This document shows positions 14,454 to 19,263 of a DNA stretch of 19,263 bases, one piece after another. Made by a program: the position numbers and the translations under genes. The stretch spans positions 1 through 19,263 of the forward strand of contig CALRGL010000010.1 in assembly GCA_943357275.1 (NCBI GenBank). The letters are read 5' to 3'. This DNA is from Candidatus Uhrbacteria bacterium RIFOXYB12_FULL_58_10. GTDB lineage: Bacteria > Patescibacteriota > Patescibacteriia > UBA9934 > GWF2-40-263. The notes beneath the pieces are model-generated. The model was not told where the DNA came from and made no database searches. It was given only the letters and a program-made list of their open reading frames with translations. The first letter of the stretch is position 1. Every line of letters starts with the position of its first letter.

Positions 14454-15421
14454 AAAGACGTTGCTAAGAACAAATGTTCGAGACTCAAATGCGCATTAAT
14501 ATGTGAGTGTGAGGCTTTGCGAATTTCTTTCATGCGATCAAACAAGGTTCGCAGTGTTTTGGAAGAGAGCTGTTTTGCAAGTTGTTCAATGCGTGTTCGT
14601 TCATTTTCGTGAACACACAACTGCGGACATCCGTTTTGAACAAAGAGCACATCACGCAAGATTGGTTCCCATTCATCCAAGAGTTGGATGAGTTCATCTG
14701 TTTTGTTTTGTTCGTCTTTGGAAACAAGATTTGTAACCGCACCAAATTGTTTTGAAAGTGGCGAAGAAAGGAGTTCGAGAAACGTCTTCATGCGAAATTC
14801 AGATTCGGATTGGAGTTGCGAATGTGTGACCGATGAAAAGGCAAGACCTGGACGACCGTAAGAACGTTTCGCAAGAACAAGCGCATCCGTTTTTGTGAGT
14901 CCGCGCTTGACCAAGGCTTGCTGGATATCTGCAATTGATACAGGGTAAAGACGAATCACCTGACATCGCGAGACAATCGTTGCGGGAAGATCTTTCACTG
15001 TCGTTGCACGAAGTAAGATGAGCGTTTTACCTTTTGGTTCCTCAAGTGTTTTCAGAAGAGCATTTGCGGCTGCATTTGAAAGTCGACTAGACTCTTGAAT
15101 AAACCCGACTTTCCAAGACCCAAGTAGAGGACTCATAGAAAGACGTTCCGTAAATTCACGGATCTGATCGACGGAGATGTTTGTTTTGAGTTTCTCTGTT
15201 TTTGGGTCACTGAGACGTTCTAACGTAATCACATCAGGAATTACTTGAATAGATTTCTCTGTTTCAAACAAGGTTTTGATCAATACATGTGCAAGTGTAG
15301 TCTTTCCCACGTGTTCTGGACCAATAAAAAGAATCGCGTGCGGAAGCAAGTTGCTGCTTAACATACGCGAAAATACGTCTTTTACCTTCTCATGACCAAC
15401 CAGGCCAGAAAGCGTACTCAT
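14450..15421 (-). CDS. holB: DNA polymerase III delta-prime-like clamp-loader subunit
   Basis: 323 residues, AAA+ clamp-loader family. A P-loop GPEHVGKT (34-41), the sensor-like LLKTLEEP (122-129) and the SRC arginine-finger motif (151-153) fit delta-prime or gamma/tau. The Walker B position reads FIQESSRL instead of IDEADRM, so ATP hydrolysis is unlikely, as in delta-prime. The four-cysteine zinc module of the N-terminal domain is missing. There is no long tau-like C-terminus. First gene of the seven-gene operon; a very close upstream promoter makes the mRNA almost leaderless. Confidence 0.88.
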   Translation of the reverse strand: MSTLSGLVGHEKVKDVFSRMLSSNLLPHAILFIGPEHVGKTTLAHVLIKTLFETEKSIQVIPDVITLERLSDPKTEKLKTNISVDQIREFTERLSMSPLLGSWKVGFIQESSRLSNAAANALLKTLEEPKGKTLILLRATTVKDLPATIVSRCQVIRLYPVSIADIQQALVKRGLTKTDALVLAKRSYGRPGLAFSSVTHSQLQSESEFRMKTFLELLSSPLSKQFGAVTNLVSKDEQNKTDELIQLLDEWEPILRDVLFVQNGCPQLCVHENERTRIEQLAKQLSSKTLRTLFDRMKEIRKASHSHINAHLSLEHLFLATSL

Positions 15422-15430
15422 ACGGTTTTA

Positions 15431-15439
15431 AGTATAGCA
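15431..15439 (-). promoter_or_regulatory. Extended -10 promoter of the holB operon
   Basis: On the minus strand TGCTATACT forms an extended -10 element (TGnTATAnT). The expected start lies 3-4 bases before the ATG at 15421, giving a nearly leaderless transcript. No good -35 box at the normal distance. Confidence 0.55.
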
Positions 15440-15530
15440 CAACCAATAAAACCAACGTGAAGTCAGAAAAGATAGACAAATTTATTTGGCTAAAGTAAGC
15501 TAAAATAGAGGAAATTGGCAGGTGGGAGTC

Positions 15531-15559
15531 TTGACAAGAATGACAAAATATGGTATTCT
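15531..15559 (+). promoter_or_regulatory. Strong sigma70-type promoter before a structured transcript
   Basis: TTGACA (15531-15536), 17 bases, TATTCT (15554-15559). Expected start near 15566. This is the last host-like promoter before the GC-rich DNA. Confidence 0.75.
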
Positions 15560-15647
15560 AGTAGACGTAAAGATGATCGAGACATGAGGAGATGTCAGTG
15601 ACTCATCGAACACTACAATTTATCTGGGGAGAGAGACCATTGCTATC

Positions 15648-15719
15648 ATGGCCAGAAAGATAGCTATAAGAAAGAATACGCCAAACGCGCATCCTTTTAC
15701 TTATATGCACAAACCATAA
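15648..15719 (+). CDS. Possible 23-residue basic peptide
   Basis: ATG to TAA inside the short transcript encodes a basic peptide beginning MARKIAIRKNTP and ending FTYMHKP. The nearest purine-rich ribosome-like site (GGGGAG) is about 16 bases upstream, too far for a normal one, and the ATG lies in a hairpin loop. Coding status is uncertain. Confidence 0.25.
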   Translation: MARKIAIRKNTPNAHPFTYMHKP

Positions 15720-15724
15720 TAACC

Positions 15725-15786
15725 AACCGGTTGTTGTGTGTTTCTGACTCTCATCCAGCCAGAATCACTCAGCAACCGGTTTTTTG
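15725..15786 (+). terminator. Terminator with a long structured loop
   Basis: The perfect 9-bp stem AACCGGTTG / CAACCGGTT (15725-15733, 15773-15781) is followed by a run of T. The 39-base loop contains a smaller TTCTG / CAGAA hairpin. Arms of this kind separated by a large loop are unusual for a simple terminator and could form an alternative structure. Confidence 0.65.
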
Positions 15787-15820
15787 TTGAATCGAATTAA
15801 AGAGTCGGAGGAGAGAGTTG

Positions 15821-15949
15821 ATGTCGTCCTTCTGCGTCCTTTGGGACAAGGTCGGCGACGGAGATCGAATGGATCTGACTAGGCGAAAGCTTACTCAATC
15901 CATACCAAAGATTTCCATGGTTCACACCAGCCTTCGGGCAGGTCACTGA
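15821..15949 (+). CDS. Possible 42-residue protein at the start of the GC-rich region
   Basis: ATG at 15821 follows GGAGGAGAGAGTTG, a good ribosome site. The frame runs to TGA at 15947-15949 and begins MSSFCVLWDKVGDG. No known family. The composition is intermediate and the frame is short, so it may be chance. It is the only candidate gene in the roughly 330 bases between the terminator at 15786 and the first large GC-rich gene; the rest of that gap is the structured leader. Confidence 0.3.
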   Translation: MSSFCVLWDKVGDGDRMDLTRRKLTQSIPKISMVHTSLRAGH

Positions 15950-15986
15950 ACCCTTCACCTCCGGTTCTTTGAAGCGATTCGGATAA

Positions 15987-16106
15987 GGTTCCGGCTTAGC
16001 AGAAACACGAGAAGATGTCCTCCAGACTTCTCTTGTACCTGCCGAGTCGGAACCTGAAGGAACTGACACGGAGGCGGACGTTTTGTACCGCCATGGCTTC
16101 CATGCC
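15987..16106 (+). ncRNA. Structured leader RNA, copy 1 (GC-rich region)
   Basis: Helix 1 pairs 15987-16002 with 16039-16054 (16 positions, two G-U pairs and one mismatch). Its loop holds helix 2, GAGAAG / CTTCTC (16009-16014, 16027-16032). After CTGAAGG-ACTGACACGGA comes helix 3, GGCGG / CCGCC (16073-16077, 16088-16092), followed by the CCATGG-CTTCCATGCC element and then the AGGAG ribosome site of the next gene. The same order and very similar sequence recur at 17280-17392. Confidence 0.65.
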
Positions 16107-16122
16107 CTGATAGGAGACTCCG

Positions 16123-16740
16123 ATGTCCAGCAACACCCCCGTCCGCCCCGCCGCCGCCCCCAAGTCCAGCCTCGCCCACCTGTCCAGCAACGGCTACGAG
16201 TTCGACGCTGTCGCGCGTGAAGACATCTTCCGTGACTTCCACACGTACGTGGCGGATCTGACCGGATGTGCCGCCAATCTGGCGCCGCAGCCGGAGGTCT
16301 TCGCGAACGCGAAGAAGCGGATCGAGGATGAGATCCGTGCGGACGTCGCGAAGAAGCTGGAAAACCAGCCGAACGCAGACGTCGCACGCTCCTCCCAGCG
16401 CGCCGTCGAGAAGGTGAAGTCGCAGACGGAAGTCCAGGCGCAAGCCGAAGCCGACTATGCCGCGACGCGAGTGCTCATGACCCGAACCAACAATCGAACC
16501 TTCGCGACAGCGGAGACGATTCTGGAAGTTCTGGCCGTGAACAACTGGCAGGCTTACCTCAAGTTCGACCGGTGGATCCACTCCGCGGCCTACCTCCCGC
16601 GTTCGAACCGCGAGCAGCCCGTCCAGCCCACCCGCGCCCAGCCCGGCACCCCGCCCGCCCGCAAGCCCGCCCCCGTCGCCCCCGAGGCCTCCCTGGCCAG
16701 CGACGACGCCCGCCCGGTCGCCACGGCCCCCACGGCCTGA
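16123..16740 (+). CDS. Unrecognised protein, 205 residues (GC-rich region gene 1)
   Basis: Not recognised. ATG at 16123 is preceded by AGGAG at six bases. Third codon positions are strongly GC-biased, unlike every gene before 15,790. The N-terminal 15 residues are Ser/Pro/Ala-rich. The middle (about 20-155) looks helical and charged, with VAREDIFRDFHTYVADLTG and a Lys/Glu/Gln/Ala-rich stretch around 75-115 that could be coiled coil. The last 50 residues are Pro/Ala-rich and probably disordered. No signal peptide or membrane segment. It may belong to a phage or plasmid, by context only. Confidence 0.7.
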   Translation: MSSNTPVRPAAAPKSSLAHLSSNGYEFDAVAREDIFRDFHTYVADLTGCAANLAPQPEVFANAKKRIEDEIRADVAKKLENQPNADVARSSQRAVEKVKSQTEVQAQAEADYAATRVLMTRTNNRTFATAETILEVLAVNNWQAYLKFDRWIHSAAYLPRSNREQPVQPTRAQPGTPPARKPAPVAPEASLASDDARPVATAPTA

Positions 16741-16748
16741 TCGACCTT

Positions 16749-16765
16749 CCGCGTGCAATGCGCGG
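16749..16765 (+). other. Terminator-like hairpin after gene 1
   Basis: CCGCG / CGCGG with a 7-base loop lies nine bases after the stop codon. No T-run follows, so it may be a 3' stabilising hairpin rather than a rho-independent terminator. Confidence 0.4.
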
Positions 16766-16814
16766 GATACTGACTCCGGTTAGCACAAAAAGGGACACTC
16801 CCTCTCTGTCGCTA

Positions 16815-16867
16815 CCCGGGGTTGATCATCAAAGTTCTGAATCACGTATTCAGGATTCCGATGATCA
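16815..16867 (+). repeat. TGATCATC two-step hairpin repeat, copy 1
   Basis: CCCGGGG is followed by TGATCATC (16823-16830), an internal loop, CTGAAT / ATTCAG (16837-16842, 16848-16853) and GATGATCA (16860-16867), which pairs with the first arm. The first 30 or so bases are almost identical to copy 2 at 17209-17260; the distal arms differ slightly while pairing is kept. Confidence 0.7.
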
Positions 16868-16886
16868 CGAGTTGTTTCCCCCACAG

Positions 16887-16902
16887 ATGTGGCTTCCATG
16901 CC
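16887..16902 (+). repeat. TGGCTTCYATGCC pre-ribosome-site hairpin, copy 2 of 3
   Basis: GTGGC-TTCCAT-GCCAC (16889-16904 with flanks) forms a 5-bp hairpin 13-14 bases before the ATG of gene 2. The other copies lie at 16091-16106 and 17377-17392, inside the structured leaders. Confidence 0.55.
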
Positions 16903-16918
16903 ACGAAAGGAATCGAAA

Positions 16919-17155
16919 ATGAGCGCACGTCGCAACCCGCCCCGCAAGGTCCAGCTCCGCGTCCTCCCCTTCGTGCCGGTGACCGAGATCCCCGCGGTGG
17001 CCTACTGCCCCGACGAGCTGTCCACGATCGACCCCGAGGTCCTCGAGATCTTCGCCGAAGCGGCGGAGCTCGGCGGGCGCTACGGACACGTCGCTCCGGT
17101 CTTCCCCGAAGATCGCGAGTACGAACTGCAGGACTCCGAGCTCTACCTCGACTGA
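16919..17155 (+). CDS. Unrecognised small acidic protein, 78 residues (gene 2)
   Basis: Starts MSARRNPPRKVQLRVLPFVP and ends in a strongly acidic tail (FPEDREYELQDSELYLD). The frame is open 10 codons further upstream to a GTG/ATG region that reads through the TGGCTTCCATGCC hairpin, but AAAGGAA before the ATG at 16919 and the repeat favour this start. GC-biased third positions support coding. No motif recognised; one cysteine. Separate hairpins on both sides suggest its own transcript or processing unit. Confidence 0.65.
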   Translation: MSARRNPPRKVQLRVLPFVPVTEIPAVAYCPDELSTIDPEVLEIFAEAAELGGRYGHVAPVFPEDREYELQDSELYLD

Positions 17156-17171
17156 CTGCCCCTTCCCCCGC

Positions 17172-17209
17172 GCAAGCGTACAACGGGTTCTCCCGTATGT
17201 ATCGCTTGC
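17172..17209 (+). other. Stable hairpin after gene 2
   Basis: GCAAGCG / CGCTTGC (17172-17178, 17203-17209), TAC / GTA and ACGGG / CCCGT (17183-17187, 17192-17196) around loop TTCT. Probably a 3' end or processing hairpin; there is no T-run. Confidence 0.55.
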
Positions 17210-17260
17210 CCGGGGTGATCATCAAAGTTCTGAATCCAAGATTCAGGGTTCTGATGATCA
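17209..17260 (+). repeat. TGATCATC two-step hairpin repeat, copy 2
   Basis: CCCGGGG, then TGATCATCA (17216-17224) paired with TGATGATCA (17252-17260), enclosing CTGAATC / GATTCAG (17230-17236, 17240-17246). It follows the gene 2 hairpin directly and is the second member of the pair with 16815-16867. Confidence 0.7.
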
Positions 17261-17279
17261 ATCGATCAAACAAACCAAA

Positions 17280-17392
17280 GGTTCGACTTGGCAGAAAGAC
17301 GATGACTCACCCATTCATCGTTTCCCTGCCGAGTCGAAACCTGAGGGTTGACTACGGAGGCGGACACTTCGTCCCGCCATGGCTTCTATGCC
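17280..17392 (+). ncRNA. Structured leader RNA, copy 2 (GC-rich region)
   Basis: Helix 1 pairs 17280-17294 with 17326-17341 (one bulge and one G-U). Its loop holds helix 2, ACGATGA / TCATCGT (17299-17305, 17315-17321). Helix 3 is GGCGG / CCGCC (17359-17363, 17374-17378), extended by AC / GT. It ends in CCATGG-CTTCTATGCC and the AGGAG site of gene 3. Helix 2 has a sequence quite different from copy 1 but the same position and pairing, which supports an RNA function. Confidence 0.65.
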
Positions 17393-17405
17393 CAGTAGGA
17401 GAGTT

Positions 17406-19061
17406 ATGAACACCGTCGCCCCCGTGTCTTCCGCCCGCAACCTCAACTTCCGCACCTCGAGCGCCATGTCCCTGGGCCAGATGGTCCTGCATTTCTACGG
17501 AATCCAGTACGATCGAGACAGTGGATTGGAGGTCACGAAGGCCGAGCGTGCCGCGCAGGTACTGCTCAATATGAGTCGTGCGTGGCGGAGCTTCAAGTCG
17601 TACGACGAGATGCTGAACGCTGCGAATCCGACCCAGACCGTCGTGACGGCCGATGCCGATGTGGCCCGGGCGAACAACCAGGTCATGATGCAGATCGCCG
17701 ACCAGTTCGGCTTCGACATCAAATGGATCCGCAAGGACAACCTCGGTTCGAGTGGCTTGGCCAGGCTGGTCAAGGCCGTCGAGTACGCCAAGGAACTCGG
17801 TGTCAACTACCGAGAGTGGCCGCGCTACGTCTCGGCTTCGCAGGTCGTCAACGAGATCCTCTTCGACATGAAGCAGGAGATCGAGGACCTCGCGGCCGAG
17901 CGCGCCCAGAGCGCGCTCGTCGTCCAGCTCGTCGCGGAGGCCTCCCAGGCCGCCATGACGATGAACGCCACGGGCATCGCGCCCGTCGGTCTGGTCGCCG
18001 AGATCCAGAGCACCGACCCCACGCCGACCCCGGTGCAGGACGAGTGCGAGAATGTGTTCGCCGCCCTTTCGGCCGAGCTCACCTTCACGGTGGAGCTCGA
18101 CGCGATCGACGACGATTCGGACGAGATCGAGATCACGACCCCGGTCGCCCAGGCCCAGCGCAAGCTGAGCAAGGGTGCCCGGCGCGCCGCTGCGAAGGCC
18201 AAGGCCGCCACCCGGCGCGCCCAGTCCCAGCAGCCGGTGCGTCTCACGCCCATCCAGACGGTCGTCCAGGCCTACCAGGCCCAGATGCCCATCGCGGTGG
18301 TCGCGAAGGTCGTGGCACAGGTTCCCGCCAAGGTTCTCGGCACGATCGGTCACCCCGGTGATCGCATCCTGGGCGAGGACGGAAGCGTCCACTTCATCTG
18401 CACCGGTCAGCGGTGTGTGAAGCGGGTCAGCGAGGAGAATGCGATGGTGTCCACCCAGGCCCACCGGATCTACGGCGCGTACAACGTGCCCACGAACCGC
18501 GTGATCCTGGCCTCGGACATCATCGGCAAGTCGAGCGGACACCCGGTGTTCTGCCCCGACTGTGCCCGCAAGATCCTCAAGGGCGATGGTGATTCCGCGA
18601 AGTTCAGTGAGCTGATGGAGAAGGTCGCCAAGCGCACCGACGCCCAGCTCATCTCGAACGGTCGCGCCCTCGTCCAGTCGGTCCTCCGCAAGTCCTCGGC
18701 CACAGGCATCCCCACGGATGCCCTGCGACTGATCGGCCTGTGGGAGCCCGGCATTCGCGAGCGCGCCGTCGAGTTCTTCGCGGACAGTGCGAACCTGCCC
18801 CGCCCCGGATTCGTTCCGACCATGAGCGCCCAGGACGCGATCGAGTTGGCCTCCGGTCGGACGTACGAGGAGTGGGTCAAGGTCGCGAAGACCACCCAGA
18901 CCCCCGTCGCCCAGTCGACCGTCGTCGCTCCGGCCCCCAAGCCGCAGTTCACGACGGTCGTCTCCAAAGCAACCGGCGAGGTTCTCCTGAACACCTACGG
19001 GGTTCCGGACAAGAACACGTTCGTGATGCCCGACGACGTCGAAGAGACCTCGGCGAACTGA
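17406..19061 (+). CDS. Unrecognised zinc-ribbon-containing protein, 551 residues (gene 3)
   Basis: ATG at 17406 has AGGAG five to six bases upstream; an earlier ATG at 17379 lies inside the conserved hairpin. Residues 1-190 look globular and helical (for example NYREWPRYVSASQVVNEIL). About 205-245 is acidic, then QRKLSKGARRAAAKAKAATR forms a basic Ala/Lys/Arg linker like histone tails. A CTGQRC ... FCPDC arrangement (C332, C337, C383, C386) looks like a zinc-binding treble-clef or ribbon. The C-terminus is Pro/Thr/Val-rich. No known enzyme motif. A DNA- or RNA-binding role is a guess from the basic linker and zinc site. Confidence 0.75.
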   Translation: MNTVAPVSSARNLNFRTSSAMSLGQMVLHFYGIQYDRDSGLEVTKAERAAQVLLNMSRAWRSFKSYDEMLNAANPTQTVVTADADVARANNQVMMQIADQFGFDIKWIRKDNLGSSGLARLVKAVEYAKELGVNYREWPRYVSASQVVNEILFDMKQEIEDLAAERAQSALVVQLVAEASQAAMTMNATGIAPVGLVAEIQSTDPTPTPVQDECENVFAALSAELTFTVELDAIDDDSDEIEITTPVAQAQRKLSKGARRAAAKAKAATRRAQSQQPVRLTPIQTVVQAYQAQMPIAVVAKVVAQVPAKVLGTIGHPGDRILGEDGSVHFICTGQRCVKRVSEENAMVSTQAHRIYGAYNVPTNRVILASDIIGKSSGHPVFCPDCARKILKGDGDSAKFSELMEKVAKRTDAQLISNGRALVQSVLRKSSATGIPTDALRLIGLWEPGIRERAVEFFADSANLPRPGFVPTMSAQDAIELASGRTYEEWVKVAKTTQTPVAQSTVVAPAPKPQFTTVVSKATGEVLLNTYGVPDKNTFVMPDDVEETSAN

Positions 19062-19095
19062 TCGCTCCGATCCCCGCCCTTTCTTGCTACTTCTG

Positions 19096-19120
19096 ACGGA
19101 GTTCCTCCTGAACTCCGTTT
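19096..19120 (+). terminator. Probable terminator of gene 3
   Basis: A perfect 9-bp stem, ACGGAGTTC / GAACTCCGT, with loop CTCCT is followed by only three T, 34 bases after the stop codon. Confidence 0.55.
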
Positions 19121-19161
19121 CCCACCAAAGACTTTGATCACTGATCGAAGTCTCCGGTGGG
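19121..19161 (+). other. Hairpin after the gene 3 terminator
   Basis: CCCACC / GGTGGG (19121-19126, 19156-19161) and AGACTT / AAGTCT (19129-19134, 19148-19153) surround TGATCACTGATC. It sits where the TGATCATC repeat sits after genes 1 and 2 and may be a distant relative. Confidence 0.45.
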
Positions 19162-19190
19162 ACCAAGCCAACGCCGGCTCTCCCAATCGG

Positions 19191-19263
19191 GTTGCTTTGC
19201 AACTCGGCGATCGTACGACGCATCTCATTGCAAGCCAACGCAGACTTGGTGAGATGCACGACG
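19191..19263 (+). other. Start of another structured leader, cut by the window edge
   Basis: Hairpin GTTGC-TTT-GCAAC (19191-19203), then GCATCTCA / TGAGATGC (19220-19227, 19250-19257) with CGTACGAC and ACGACG flanks. No gene starts before the edge. By position it could be the leader of the next gene. Confidence 0.35.

Larger units (their letters stand above)
15566..15787 (+). ncRNA. Candidate structured small RNA or attenuated leader of about 220 nt
   Basis: The stretch between a strong promoter and a terminator contains no normal gene but folds well. GATGA / TCATC (15572-15576, 15603-15607) encloses GACAT-GAGGAG-ATGTC (15581-15596), which places a GGAG sequence in a hairpin loop. GCTATC / GATAGC (15642-15647, 15659-15664) places an ATG in its loop. 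It could be a stand-alone small RNA, a small-peptide mRNA or a leader whose downstream gene has been replaced. The loop GGA motif is reminiscent of a CsrA site, which is only a suggestion. Confidence 0.45.

Noticed and set aside
15797..16758. Two long minus-strand frames opposite gene 1 and its leader
   Set aside because: Low-complexity Gly/Arg-rich translations, opposite to a gene with a good ribosome site and conserved leader; typical high-GC shadows.
16815..17392. CRISPR-like array
   Set aside because: Only two copies of each repeat, spaced by genes, palindromic rather than evenly spaced direct repeats, and no cas genes.
17352..19259. A 635-codon open frame on the minus strand, longer than the forward gene it overlaps
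   Set aside because: Strong GC bias at third positions removes stop codons from the antisense frame. The forward frame has an AGGAG site, balanced protein composition and a zinc site, while the antisense product is a monotonous Gly/Asp/Leu/Arg/His mix.

Overview
Two unlike kinds of DNA meet in this window. Positions 1 to about 15,790 are moderately AT-rich, densely packed bacterial chromosome. They show short intergenic gaps, ATGA start/stop overlaps, weak or absent Shine-Dalgarno sequences, several very short leaders and a small ordinary gene set. These traits suggest a reduced-genome bacterium of the Patescibacteria (CPR) type; that is an inference from gene style, not a phylogenetic result. 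From about 15,800 to the end the DNA is GC-rich, with strongly GC-biased third codon positions, clear AGGAG ribosome sites, three protein genes I do not recognise, and intergenic spaces full of repeated RNA-like hairpins. This part looks like a phage, a plasmid or another organism; an assembly chimera is a serious alternative.

Layout of the AT-rich part. 1-146: tail of an unrecognised gene. 248-511 (-): small unknown protein. 613-2421 (+): typA/bipA GTPase. 2495-4975 (-): znuA-znuC-znuB type metal ABC transporter. 5099-5350 (-): single-RRM RNA-binding protein. 5498-5983 (+): DoxX-like membrane protein. 6101-6484 (+): very short P-loop protein. 6547-7299 (-): YceI-domain lipoprotein. 7404-7559 (-): ribosomal protein bL33. 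7676-8585 (+): cluster of tRNA-Thr(GGT), tRNA-Tyr(GTA) and tRNA-Thr(TGT). 15421-8596 (-): one long compact operon, holB-like, Asp-box lipoprotein, frr, glyS, M16 peptidase, tpiA, TPR membrane protein. A strong promoter at 15531 then drives a short structured transcript of about 220 nt with its own terminator.

The most interesting signal is in the tRNA cluster. The two spacers are unusually long (382 and 291 nt) and share one plan. Directly after the upstream tRNA comes a complex folded element (7756-7874 and 8222-8343); directly before the downstream tRNA comes a second long helix (8002-8131 and 8384-8508). The two post-tRNA elements share a nearly identical unpaired core, while their helices differ by compensating base changes in at least four places. 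That is the signature of a conserved structured RNA, and I cannot match it to a family I know.

The GC-rich part carries its own RNA families. A three-helix leader (15987-16106 and 17280-17392) lies just upstream of two genes, again with compensatory changes. A TGATCATC hairpin follows genes 1 and 2. A TGGCTTCYATGCC hairpin sits just before the ribosome site of all three genes. Another incomplete structured leader reaches the right edge of the window.
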